Part shown: positions 30,559-38,378 of the stretch, piece after piece
How positions within the stretch are numbered: position 1 is the first letter of the stretch
Layout: each line of letters opens with the position of its first letter
Source of the DNA: Selenomonas sp.
GTDB taxonomy: Bacteria; Bacillota; Negativicutes; Selenomonadales; Selenomonadaceae
Assembly (NCBI GenBank): GCA_022773585.1
Contig: JALEZZ010000031.1
Location: 1 to 64,000 of the forward strand
Length of the DNA: 64,000 nt
Reading direction: 5' to 3'
Position numbers and translations under genes: made by a program
The notes under the pieces: model-generated
What the model saw: the letters and a program-made list of their open reading frames with translations, nothing else
What the model was told of the DNA's origin: nothing
Database searches by the model: none

Positions 30559-31530
30559 ATGATGAAAGGTTCGCAGCGCGTCATCATCCAGAACAAACGC
30601 ATCCGCTATGATTTCACGATTCACCGGAACATCACCATCATCTGCGGCAACAGCGCCACGGGCAAGACAAAGCTTATCGAGATGATCCAAGAGTATTACG
30701 ACAACGGGGACAGCAGCGGTATCGCGCTCGAATGCCCAAAGACATGCGTGACGCTCTCGGGGCGCAACTGGCAAGCCGAGCTCGCCCTGTACAACGACAG
30801 CCTCGTTTTCATCGACGAAGGAAATGCGTTCGTCACGTCCGAAGCCTTTTCCAAGGCGATTCAAGGAACAGATAACTACTACATCATCGTCAATCGCGAA
30901 AATCTGGAAAATCTGCCCTACAGCGTCAAAGAAATCTACGGCATCCGCACATCAGGCAAATATGGCGGCCTAAAACAAACGTACAACGAATTATTCGAAA
31001 TTTACGGCCAACCGCTTGGAAAAAACGATACGCTCCCCGCTACGGTTCTTGTCGAGGACAGCAATGCCGGCTATCAGTTTTTCTCAGAGGTCTGCAACGA
31101 ACAGCATCTTGCCTGCACATCCGCTGGCGGCAAATCGAACATCTTCGAATGCCTGACGCAAAGCGAAGCCCCCGCCGCCGCGCTCATCATTGCTGATGGC
31201 GCAGCCTTTGGTTCGCAGATGGGAAGAATCGCAAAGCTCATCGAAAACGGTGCCCCCATCAGCCTTTATCTGCCAGAATCCTTCGAGTGGCTGCTTCTCG
31301 CCGCTGATCTTCTCAAAGACAACGAAATCCGGCAGGCGCTCGCTGATCCTGCCGAAGCCATCGAATCCGCCGATTACTTCAGCTGGGAACGTTTCTTCAC
31401 AAAACTTCTGACGGACAAGACGGCGGGAACCATCTGGCAGTACAACAAAAAGAAATTGAATCCCATCTACCTGCACGACCGCGAACGGCAAACAATCCTC
31501 GCTTTGACACCATTCGCTCGACATTCATAG
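30559..31530 (+). CDS. P-loop ATPase with possible Toprim-like C-terminal domain
   Basis: A 323-residue protein. Walker A is GNSATGKT (residues 30-37) and a Walker-B-like strand is SLVFIDEGNAF (81-91). No ABC signature or long coiled coil is seen between them. The C-terminal half has VLVEDSNAGYQFF (E166) and ALIIADGAAFG (D213), which resemble the Glu and Asp strands of Toprim nucleases such as OLD-family proteins, but the DxD is not complete. Two tandem ATGs follow GGAGG; the second has better spacing. Partner of the DUF4869 protein. Function unknown. Confidence 0.7.
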   Translation: MMKGSQRVIIQNKRIRYDFTIHRNITIICGNSATGKTKLIEMIQEYYDNGDSSGIALECPKTCVTLSGRNWQAELALYNDSLVFIDEGNAFVTSEAFSKAIQGTDNYYIIVNRENLENLPYSVKEIYGIRTSGKYGGLKQTYNELFEIYGQPLGKNDTLPATVLVEDSNAGYQFFSEVCNEQHLACTSAGGKSNIFECLTQSEAPAAALIIADGAAFGSQMGRIAKLIENGAPISLYLPESFEWLLLAADLLKDNEIRQALADPAEAIESADYFSWERFFTKLLTDKTAGTIWQYNKKKLNPIYLHDRERQTILALTPFARHS

Positions 31531-31581
31531 GTCATTTGTGGGTTCGATGATACCACTTCGTTTCCACTATATTGAAACAGC

Positions 31582-31607
31582 AAGCCGCTGCACGGAAGTG
31601 CGGCGAC
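31582..31607 (+). terminator. Terminator after the DUF4869/ATPase pair
   Basis: Hairpin GCCGCTGCACGGAAGTGCGGC followed by a T-run. Confidence 0.6.
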
Positions 31608-31640
31608 TTTTTCGTATTACAACCCCCTTAGGGGATATCA

Positions 31641-32069
31641 TTAATAAAAATCTCTTGGCTCTGCACAATGCTCCAGCACTTCTTGCACCGCAGCTTCATC
31701 CACGCCTGATGCCATTTGCTCTTTGAAGCATTTTTTACAAACGGATTCGCCAGAAAAATCTTTTTCATCCAATATGTCGTGCCACCAGCTCCATCCACTT
31801 TTCACCCCATGCTTCCGCATAACATCATTGGCGTTTTCGCATGTCACGATCTCATCGATAGATGTGTATTCCTTCAAGCAGCAAGCGCACCTGGTACGTG
31901 TCATATTTTCCAACGCCTCGTATTCGTTTCCATCTGCGCCGCCTACGACATTCAACGTAAATCTAACGATTTTATGTACGGCATCACGCGAAAGTTCGCC
32001 ATGGTCATACATTTCTAGAATGTTCTCCAAAAAATCATTCATGCAGTGACCAATCTCATGGTTGCTCAT
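31641..32069 (-). CDS. Cytoplasmic protein with CxxC-CxxC zinc site, unknown function
   Basis: A 142-residue protein. The first 55 residues are helical (MNDFLENILEMYDHGELSRDAV), then CACCLKEY and CKKCFKEQ give two CxxC knuckles about 47 residues apart, a likely zinc site. No domain recognised. ATG follows AGGAGGAATCATT. AT-richer than the surroundings, and flanked by toxin-antitoxin loci, which suggests transfer. Single gene. Confidence 0.65.
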   Translation of the reverse strand: MSNHEIGHCMNDFLENILEMYDHGELSRDAVHKIVRFTLNVVGGADGNEYEALENMTRTRCACCLKEYTSIDEIVTCENANDVMRKHGVKSGWSWWHDILDEKDFSGESVCKKCFKEQMASGVDEAAVQEVLEHCAEPRDFY

Positions 32070-32257
32070 AATGATTCCTCCTATATAAAATGATAAATTT
32101 TAGTGTATTTATATTATCACTATTTTATCAAATATTCAATAACATCGATCAGATTTTATCTATTAATTTTGCAAAAATAAACATAGACATTGTACGGAGA
32201 TGCAACGTTTTCGGAGATTTCGCAAAAGGATACGCCAAATCTTTATATGACTTTAGA

Positions 32258-32294
32258 TTGACAATATGGTAAAAACGCCATATTATAAGTATGG
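32258..32294 (+). promoter_or_regulatory. Promoter and operator of higBA
   Basis: TTGACA, exactly 17 bases, TATTAT. Half-sites ATATGG, CCATAT and TATGG overlap the spacer and -10 region as inverted repeats, the usual place for autorepression by a HigA-like antitoxin. Confidence 0.8.
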
Positions 32295-32306
32295 GAGGGT
32301 AACAAA

Positions 32307-32669
32307 TTGCAAGACAATTTCGAGATTGAATTCTTCGAAAAAGACGATCATTCGTGCCCTGTTCAAGAGTTTCTGGATTCTCTTGATGATAAAATGGCTG
32401 CGAAGGTTTACGGCATGATGGCTGTCTTGGCAATGGCCGGGAACTCCTTACGCAAGCCATATTCATCGAAAATCAACGAACACATTTTTGAACTGCGAGT
32501 CAAACAAGGTTCGAACATCACGCGCGTGCTCTACTTCTTTTTCGTTGGAAAGCACATTGTCATGACAAACGGCTTCGTGAAAAAGCAGCCAAAGACACCG
32601 CCCCGCCAAATCGAACTCGCCGAGAAATATCGGAGCATCTATCTGCAAAGAAAGGGTGTTGAAGCATGA
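32307..32669 (+). CDS. HigB/RelE-family toxin (Gp49-like)
   Basis: A 120-residue protein of the phage-derived Gp49-like/HigB group of ribosome-dependent mRNA interferases. FEIEFFEKDDHSCPVQEFLDSL, the central ELRVKQGSNITRVLYFFF and the NGFVKKQPKTPPRQIELAEKY tail are typical. The start codon is TTG, six bases after GGGAGGG. The stop overlaps the antitoxin ATG by four bases; toxin-first order is usual for HigBA. Both genes look intact. Confidence 0.88.
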   Translation: MQDNFEIEFFEKDDHSCPVQEFLDSLDDKMAAKVYGMMAVLAMAGNSLRKPYSSKINEHIFELRVKQGSNITRVLYFFFVGKHIVMTNGFVKKQPKTPPRQIELAEKYRSIYLQRKGVEA

Positions 32670-32965
32670 TTACATTCCGAGATTCACTCAACAAGCGCCT
32701 GCAAGATCCCAATTTCCGAAAAGAATATGAAGCAATCCAGCCAGAGATGGACATTATCCGCGCGATGGTCCGGCTGCGGAAGGAACAGCACCTCACGCAG
32801 GAAGACCTCTCCAAGCGGACAGGCATCAACCAAGGCGACATCAGCCGTCTCGAACGCGGCACGCGGAACCCATCGCTCAACATGCTCAAAAAACTGGCAG
32901 ATGGCCTCGGGATGCGTCTGCATATCGACTTTATCCCAAAAGAAGCGACATCTGAAGCCCTCTGA
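32666..32965 (+). CDS. HigA-family XRE antitoxin
   Basis: A 99-residue antitoxin with a central helix-turn-helix (HLTQEDLSKRTGINQGDISR) and an N-terminal helix FRDSLNKRLQDPNFRKEY typical of HigA partners of Gp49 toxins. It should neutralise HigB and repress the shared promoter. It is coupled to the toxin by an ATGA overlap. Confidence 0.9.
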   Translation: MITFRDSLNKRLQDPNFRKEYEAIQPEMDIIRAMVRLRKEQHLTQEDLSKRTGINQGDISRLERGTRNPSLNMLKKLADGLGMRLHIDFIPKEATSEAL

Positions 32966-33051
32966 TTCTGCGCGTGAGCAGGATTTGTGGGTCACGCTGG
33001 TCATCCTTCGTTTCCACCATTCCCATCCGCAAACTCGAACATGAAAAATAA

Positions 33052-33078
33052 GAGCCGAAGGTACAAATCCTTCGACTC
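33052..33078. terminator. Hairpin downstream of higA
   Basis: GAGCCGAAGG/CCTTCGACTC stem (one G-T pair) with a seven-base loop, between two convergent genes. Confidence 0.5.
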
Positions 33079-33109
33079 AGCTTCATATCCATATGATGTT
33101 GTCCGCAGC

Positions 33110-33391
33110 TCAGATTCCCTTGAACGCCAGAAGCTGCATGGCTTCCGACTCGGAGAGGTAGCCGCGGTCGAGCAGGTCGGCGCTCATCGCGCGGATGGCG
33201 AGCTCTTCTTCGCTGAGGCCTTCCATCACATCGTCCTGCGACTCTGCTGCGGCGGCCTGATAGCGGTCTGCGAGCGCGCTTTCCACTTCATCGCGGATCT
33301 CCGAGGGCAGGAACCAGTCATCAACGGCATTGGAGAGGTACTGAGAGGCATTCTGAGAAAAATCCATATCGGTATGCGCCGCGTCAAGCAT
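33110..33391 (-). CDS. Hypothetical acidic protein
   Basis: A 93-residue acidic helical protein (NASQYLSNAVDDWFLPSEIRDE; SEEELAIRAMSADLLDRG) with no recognised domain. The start is uncertain: AAAGGAGG lies 16 bases before the chosen ATG, with a GGTTGCGCCGCAACC hairpin in between that could bring the two together. A longer frame runs 35 codons further but lacks a ribosome site. Coding is supported by GC-rich third positions. Confidence 0.5.
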   Translation of the reverse strand: MLDAAHTDMDFSQNASQYLSNAVDDWFLPSEIRDEVESALADRYQAAAAESQDDVMEGLSEEELAIRAMSADLLDRGYLSESEAMQLLAFKGI

Positions 33392-33586
33392 TTCGGTTGC
33401 GGCGCAACCTCCTTTCGTTCGTGTACAAAGTAAAACATGCGACGCATGAGGAGAAGAATCATGCATCTTGGTTATCGGTATTGTAGCACGAACCAAGGCG
33501 GATGTCTACCATAAAATCTGCATGACCAGCATGCCTGAAAGCAATCGTTTACGAATCAGGCACCGATGATTTTTCATCACAATTTG

Positions 33587-33623
33587 AAAAGAGCGGGCCT
33601 CCGTCGTGGAGACCCGCTCTTTT
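33587..33623. terminator. Bidirectional terminator AAAAGAGCGGG
   Basis: A perfect 11-bp stem with a 15-base loop, A-run and T-run, just 3' of the DUF1858 gene. Confidence 0.85.
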
Positions 33624-33636
33624 CCGTGCTGGAAGT

Positions 33637-33846
33637 TCAAGCCTGTGCCGTTGCGCCGACGCAGTCGTTGAGGCCGGAGATGAGGGCGTCAACGTCGATG
33701 CCGTGCGCGAGCGCGCCCTGCTCGATGTTCTCGAAATGCGCAGCAGCGCAGCCGAGGCAGCCCATGCCAGCGTTCATGAAGACTTCTGCCGTGTCCGGAT
33801 ATTTCTGGACGACTTCGAGGATGCTCATATCTTTCGTGATTGCCAT
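33637..33846 (-). CDS. DUF1858 redox-disulfide protein
   Basis: A 69-residue protein of the DUF1858 / hybrid-cluster-associated redox disulfide family. MSILEVVQKYPDTAEVFMNAGMGCLGC is the signature; the CxxC (GCLGC) is the likely redox pair. Function in anaerobes is thought to be linked to nitrogen-oxide or redox stress but is not settled. ATG follows AGGAGG. A TGATATAAT lies upstream, and an ATGGGG/CCCCAT inverted repeat sits in the leader. Confidence 0.85.
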   Translation of the reverse strand: MAITKDMSILEVVQKYPDTAEVFMNAGMGCLGCAAAHFENIEQGALAHGIDVDALISGLNDCVGATAQA

Positions 33847-33908
33847 AGTGAAAAACCTCCTGACAAAACCTGCGAAAACTTATGGATGGCGGCAGGGCCG
33901 CACACCCC

Positions 33909-33945
33909 CATGGGGTATTTTCTCCCCATCTGTATCAGCATTATA
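33909..33945 (-). promoter_or_regulatory. Promoter and leader inverted repeat of the DUF1858 gene
   Basis: Minus-strand TGATATAAT, then ATGGGG-8-CCCCAT about 10 bases downstream, which may be an operator or short hairpin. Stretch 33847-34088 holds no other feature. Confidence 0.5.
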
Positions 33946-34088
33946 TCATAGTTTGCGCAGGTTTTCACCCTCAAAGTTCCAAAAAATGAAAAGTCATGAT
34001 TTCTTTGATGTGGGGGTGGTTTTTTCTCATAGGCCGCGTTAGAATAGAGGGCAATGAAAGTTTTTTTGAAAATCTTGGAGGCGGTATC

Positions 34089-34892
34089 GTGGGACTCATC
34101 GCGTGGGAAGGGCTCGGCGTTCCCATTTATACATATGGGCTCGTCGTGTTCGCGGCCGTCGTGCTCGGCGCAGCGTGTGCATGGGTGACGCTCCGGCTCG
34201 CGGGCGAGCGCACGGCGCCGCTCCTCGACCTCCTCGTCTACGGCCTGCCCGTCGCGCTCGTCTTTGCGCGGCTCGGCTTCGTGCTGCACAATGCTTCGCA
34301 GTATTCGAGCCAGCTCTCCGAAGTCTTCTGCGTCTGGCATGGCGGGCTGTCGTTCTATGGCGGGATGCTCGGCTTTTTCCTGACGGTGCTCGGCTACAGC
34401 CTCGTGCATGGCGTGAGCGCGTGGCACTGGCTCGATCTCCTCGTGCCTGCCTTCATTCTTTCCATCGTCGTCTACGAGCTCGGCATCTTCGGCATGCAGC
34501 TGACGATGGGTACGCCGTTCCCGCAGGACGTGCCAAACGACCATACGCTGATGGAGTACGTCGAGTACCGCTACCGGCCGATGGGTTTTGAAAATATGCT
34601 GTATTTCCGGCCGATTGCGCTCTACCAGGCAGGCTTGCAGCTCTTGGCGTTCGTGCTCGTCGTGCTCGTCGCATTTGTCGATGCGCGCATGGGGCATCGG
34701 TGGCGCTCGGGCTGCCGGTTCCTCTTCGGCCTCGGCCTCGTCGCGGCCATCCGCTTCGGATGCGGGTTCTTTTATCTGAACTCGCATCCCGAGACGATGC
34801 TGCCGCTCGGGCGGCTGCTGTCCGGCGGAGCGGTGCTTTTGGCGATTGTGCTGTTCGTGATGCGGTGGCGCTCGCGCCCGCGATACTTTTGA
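34089..34892 (+). CDS. Divergent prolipoprotein diacylglyceryl transferase-like protein
   Basis: A 267-residue polytopic membrane protein resembling Lgt, which transfers diacylglycerol from phospholipid to lipoprotein cysteine. HGGLSFYGGMLG matches the conserved Lgt catalytic loop and RPIALYQAGLQL corresponds to the later HPTQLYE region. The diagnostic GRxGNFxN loop is not present; the equivalent place reads VVYELGIFGMQLTMG. It may be a diverged Lgt or have another substrate. Start is the GTG after TTGGAGGCGGTATC; upstream codons are non-coding. It is followed after 18 bp by a deacetylase gene. Confidence 0.72.
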   Translation: MGLIAWEGLGVPIYTYGLVVFAAVVLGAACAWVTLRLAGERTAPLLDLLVYGLPVALVFARLGFVLHNASQYSSQLSEVFCVWHGGLSFYGGMLGFFLTVLGYSLVHGVSAWHWLDLLVPAFILSIVVYELGIFGMQLTMGTPFPQDVPNDHTLMEYVEYRYRPMGFENMLYFRPIALYQAGLQLLAFVLVVLVAFVDARMGHRWRSGCRFLFGLGLVAAIRFGCGFFYLNSHPETMLPLGRLLSGGAVLLAIVLFVMRWRSRPRYF

Positions 34893-34910
34893 GTTTTAGG
34901 AGGCTGCCCT

Positions 34911-35747
34911 GTGTTTTCTGTTTCCTCTCACCATAGCGACCGCCCGCGCTGGGCGCGGCGCATTGTGCTGCTCGTCCTGCTGCTCGCCATCCCGTTCCTG
35001 CTCGCCAGCCCGAAACCGATGACGGCGAGCATGGTCGCGGACAGCGAGAACGGCACGAAGGTGCTGATCCTCAATTACCACAAGATCGACGATACATTCA
35101 TCGCGCTCGCCGTGCGGCCGGAGGATTTCGACGCGCAGATGAAGTACCTCTCGGAGCACGGCTACCACACCATCACGCCCGACGAGCTCTACGACAGCCT
35201 CGCAGGCAACGCCGAGCTCCCCGAGAATCCCGTGCTCATCACGTTTGACGACGGCTACGAGGACAATTACAAGAACGCGTACCCCATCCTCAAGAAGTAC
35301 GACTTCAAGGCGACGATCTTCGTCATTTCGAGCTTCCTCGGCGTCTATCCGAACTACATCACCTGGGATCAGGCGCGCGAGATGGACGCGGACAATATCT
35401 CCATCCAGTCGCACACCGTCGATCACAAGTCCATGACCGACCTCTCGGATGACGAGCTCCGTTCCGAGCTCGTGGACTCGAAAAAGAAGATTGAGAAAGA
35501 GCTCGGCCACCAGATTGACTACATGGCCTATCCGACCGGCACGTACAACCTCCACATCGCAAAGCTCGTGCAGGAGGCCGGCTACAAGGCGGCGTTCACG
35601 ATCAAGTACGGCAACGTCGACAAGGCCAGCAACATCTACGCCCTCGAGCGCGTCCCCGTGTTCCACACCGAGGACACGAACAAATCCTTCCTCGAACGCA
35701 TCCGCTACACGCCGATTTTCGAGCGGTTCGGGTGGATCAAGAGCTGA
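34911..35747 (+). CDS. Polysaccharide deacetylase (CE4)
   Basis: A 278-residue exported NodB-type deacetylase acting on N-acetyl sugars of a cell-wall or surface polymer. One N-terminal membrane anchor (IVLLVLLLAIPFLLA) precedes the domain. Motif 1 is TFDDGYEDN with the catalytic and metal Asp, and motif 2 is SHTVDH with the metal His pair; AYPTGTYN is motif 3. The GTG start follows TAGGAGGCTGCCCT. Operon with the Lgt-like gene; ends at a strong terminator. Confidence 0.92.
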   Translation: MFSVSSHHSDRPRWARRIVLLVLLLAIPFLLASPKPMTASMVADSENGTKVLILNYHKIDDTFIALAVRPEDFDAQMKYLSEHGYHTITPDELYDSLAGNAELPENPVLITFDDGYEDNYKNAYPILKKYDFKATIFVISSFLGVYPNYITWDQAREMDADNISIQSHTVDHKSMTDLSDDELRSELVDSKKKIEKELGHQIDYMAYPTGTYNLHIAKLVQEAGYKAAFTIKYGNVDKASNIYALERVPVFHTEDTNKSFLERIRYTPIFERFGWIKS

Positions 35748-35766
35748 AATTTTCCATGTGCAATGC

Positions 35767-35815
35767 AAAAGCCCTCCCGACTTCGCAGGCTGACCTGCAA
35801 GCCGGGAGGGCTTTT
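35767..35815. terminator. Bidirectional terminator AAAAGCCCTCCCG
   Basis: A 13-bp perfect stem plus an inner GCAGG/CCTGC stem, between convergent genes. Confidence 0.9.
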
Positions 35816-35823
35816 CTGACAGC

Positions 35824-36729
35824 TCAGAACCACCACGCCATGAGCGGGATGGTCAGGATGCTGCCGAGCGTCGTGAGGGAGACGGCGCGCGTCGAGAGCT
35901 CGGCCTGATAGCCGCGTTCGTTCGCGAACATGACGATCATCGAGCCGACCGGCATGCCGAACGTGACGGTCGCGATGCCGACGAGCGTCGGCGAGAAGCG
36001 GCCGAGCGCGGTCAGAAGCACGTAGATGAGCGACGGAAAGATGGCAAGGCGCACGGCGGCCATGGCGTAGAGCCGGCCGTCCGTGAAGATGCGCCGCCAG
36101 GCGATTTCCGCGAGGTTGCCGCCGAGGATCAGCATGGAGATCGGCGTCGTGATGTTGCTGATGAGGTAGCAGGTATCCGAGAGCACCGACGGCACCTGGA
36201 TGCCGCTGAAATAGATCGCGATGGCGAGCACGGTCAGCAGGAATCCCGGATTCCAGAGCGTCCGCAGCTCGAACGGCTGGCGCTCGCCGCTCATGAGCCG
36301 CAGGCCGTAGGAATAGGCGAGCAGGTCGAACGGCATATGGATGATGGCCGTGTAGAAGATGGCCTCGTCGCCGAAGAGTGCCTGCACGATGGGAAAGCCC
36401 AGGAGCTCCGTGTTCGCGAAGATGAACATGAAATCATAGGCGCCGCGCTCGTCCGGCGCGACATGCAGCAGCACGGTGCAGGCATGCGCGAAGAACGGCA
36501 GCAAGAGGTAGATGGTCGCTCCGAGCCCGAAGAACAGCAGCACGGTCTGTGGGTCGGCGGATTCCATGCGGCAGACCGAGGCGATGACGAGCAGCGGGCA
36601 CGTGATGTTGACGGCAAGAGACGAGAGCTCGCGGATGCCCTGATGGCTGAGCATCGCGCGATTTCGGAGCACGCAGCCGAGCAGGATCAGGAGCCCGAGC
36701 TGTGCCATCGTGCCATAGACATGGTTCAA
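35824..36729 (-). CDS. AEC-family permease
   Basis: A 301-residue permease of the auxin efflux carrier / bile-acid-arsenite-riboflavin superfamily, with about ten hydrophobic helices; NTELLGFPIVQALFGDEA and SNITTPISMLILGGNLAE are the two conserved half-repeat motifs. Such proteins in anaerobes often carry malate or other organic acids; the substrate is not deducible. The start codon is TTG after GGAGTGATCTTCT; it follows the YjiH-type gene by 6 bp. Confidence 0.88.
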   Translation of the reverse strand: MNHVYGTMAQLGLLILLGCVLRNRAMLSHQGIRELSSLAVNITCPLLVIASVCRMESADPQTVLLFFGLGATIYLLLPFFAHACTVLLHVAPDERGAYDFMFIFANTELLGFPIVQALFGDEAIFYTAIIHMPFDLLAYSYGLRLMSGERQPFELRTLWNPGFLLTVLAIAIYFSGIQVPSVLSDTCYLISNITTPISMLILGGNLAEIAWRRIFTDGRLYAMAAVRLAIFPSLIYVLLTALGRFSPTLVGIATVTFGMPVGSMIVMFANERGYQAELSTRAVSLTTLGSILTIPLMAWWF

Positions 36730-36735
36730 AGAAGA

Positions 36736-38133
36736 TCACTCCAGAATACAATGGGCGGCGAGCACGAGGAGCGGCAGAGCCAGCACCGTGCGCTCGAGGA
36801 AGATGAGGAACAGGCGTTTCATGTCGATGCCGACATCCGCTTTGACGATGATGCTGCCGACCTCCGTCAGATAGATGATCTGGACGAGCGACAGTCCGCC
36901 GATGACGAAGCGCGTGAACTCTGACGGCAGGTTCGTACTGATGAGCGCGGGGATGAACATGTCGATGAAGCCGACGAGCGTCGCAGGCGCCGCCGTGAAC
37001 GCGTCCGGCACGCCGAGCAGGCTCATGTAGACGCCCATCGGATACGAGAGATACTGGAAAATCGGCGTCTCATTGACGAGGAGCGAGCCGACCGTGCCCC
37101 AGGCGATGACGATCGGGATGAGGTCGCAGAGGATGCCGACCGTCATCTTCGCACCGCCGTCGAGCACCTGCTTCGGCTGGAACGTTGCGGCGCGGTCGAG
37201 CGCGGACTGCACAGCCCAGCCGAAGAGCGAGACATTTTCCGGCACATCTTCGGCGATGTTCTTTTTGCTGCGGTAGGCCTCGGGGATGCTGCTGAGCGGC
37301 GGCATGCGCACGCCGACGATGGCGAGCAGCAGGCCGATGGCCGTGACGACGGCATAGAGCGCGAGAAAATGCGAGCTGATGCCGAGCGTCTCGGCGACGA
37401 CCATGCAGAACGGGATCGAGACGAGCGAGAAATTCGTCATGATGGCAGCGGCCTCGCGGCGGCTGTAGCAGCCAGCCTCGTATTCCTGCTGCGTGATCAG
37501 CACGGCCGTGTTCGACGAAGCGAGCCACGACGCGACGAGATCGACGGACGCGCGGCCCGGCACATGGAACAGCGGGCGCGTCAGCGGCTTCAGCAGAATG
37601 CCTGCAAACTCCATGATACCACTATCCGTCAGAAATGGCATCACAAAACTCAGCGCGAACGCGATCGCAATCAGCGTGCCCGCAAGACCGACCATGTTGC
37701 CGCCGGCATCCTCGCCGATGACAGCCTCCGGGCCGACGCCGAATGTCACGCCGAGCGTCACGGCCATCGCGACGAGGCGCGTCACGAGATACGGCTTCGA
37801 GATGCAGACGAGCTCCGCGAGCCACGCGCGGCGGCACAAAAAGGCGGGCCGTACGAACTGGCCGAGGAGGCCGCTGACGGCTGACAGCACGACGAGCGCC
37901 GTCAGGAACCACGGCAGATTCGTGCTGATGAACTTGTCAATCGCATCCGTCAGCAGGCTCAGCGGCGTGTTGAAGCCATCGCCGCCGAGCGGGCAGAGGA
38001 ACATGAACAGGCCGAAGCCTGCACAGAGCAGGAATTTTGCTTTCAAGAAAGCGTTGCTGTTCGCCGTACTGCCGCTCAGCGGCGCCTCGGCCATGGCGGT
38101 GGGCGTCTCGCCCAGGGTCGTCAGTGGTTTCAT
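36736..38133 (-). CDS. YjiH-family membrane protein
   Basis: A 465-residue polytopic protein of the YjiH / nucleoside-recognition (Gate) group. Ten or more helices; DSGIMEFAGILLKPLTRPLF and FIDMFIPALIST are characteristic. Function is unsettled, probably transport. I start it at the ATG after GAGGAGAGCACC, since the preceding in-frame residues contain a terminator hairpin. Operon with the AEC permease. Confidence 0.85.
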   Translation of the reverse strand: MKPLTTLGETPTAMAEAPLSGSTANSNAFLKAKFLLCAGFGLFMFLCPLGGDGFNTPLSLLTDAIDKFISTNLPWFLTALVVLSAVSGLLGQFVRPAFLCRRAWLAELVCISKPYLVTRLVAMAVTLGVTFGVGPEAVIGEDAGGNMVGLAGTLIAIAFALSFVMPFLTDSGIMEFAGILLKPLTRPLFHVPGRASVDLVASWLASSNTAVLITQQEYEAGCYSRREAAAIMTNFSLVSIPFCMVVAETLGISSHFLALYAVVTAIGLLLAIVGVRMPPLSSIPEAYRSKKNIAEDVPENVSLFGWAVQSALDRAATFQPKQVLDGGAKMTVGILCDLIPIVIAWGTVGSLLVNETPIFQYLSYPMGVYMSLLGVPDAFTAAPATLVGFIDMFIPALISTNLPSEFTRFVIGGLSLVQIIYLTEVGSIIVKADVGIDMKRLFLIFLERTVLALPLLVLAAHCILE

Positions 38134-38202
38134 GGTGCTCTCCTCGTTTCTTTCTGCCCGCAGAGGCACATGAGCCCGGCAGGCGGCAAAGATATGCAAA
38201 AA

Positions 38203-38247
38203 AACGGCGCCAGCTGGCAGAGAAAATTCCTGCCAGCCAGCGCCGTT
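38203..38247 (-). terminator. Terminator after the OPT transporter
   Basis: Stem AACGGCGC...CTGGCAG / CTGCCAG...GCGCCGTT with T-run on the minus strand, separating the OPT gene from the YjiH gene. Confidence 0.85.
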
Positions 38248-38378
38248 GCTGTCACATATCAAATATCATTTTCTTAGGATGCGTCCATTATAACCGAACG
38301 ACCGTTCAGATGCAATCGACAATTTCACGAAAAGCGGCTGCGATTTTCGTGAATCGCACAAAAGCATGACAGCGATAT

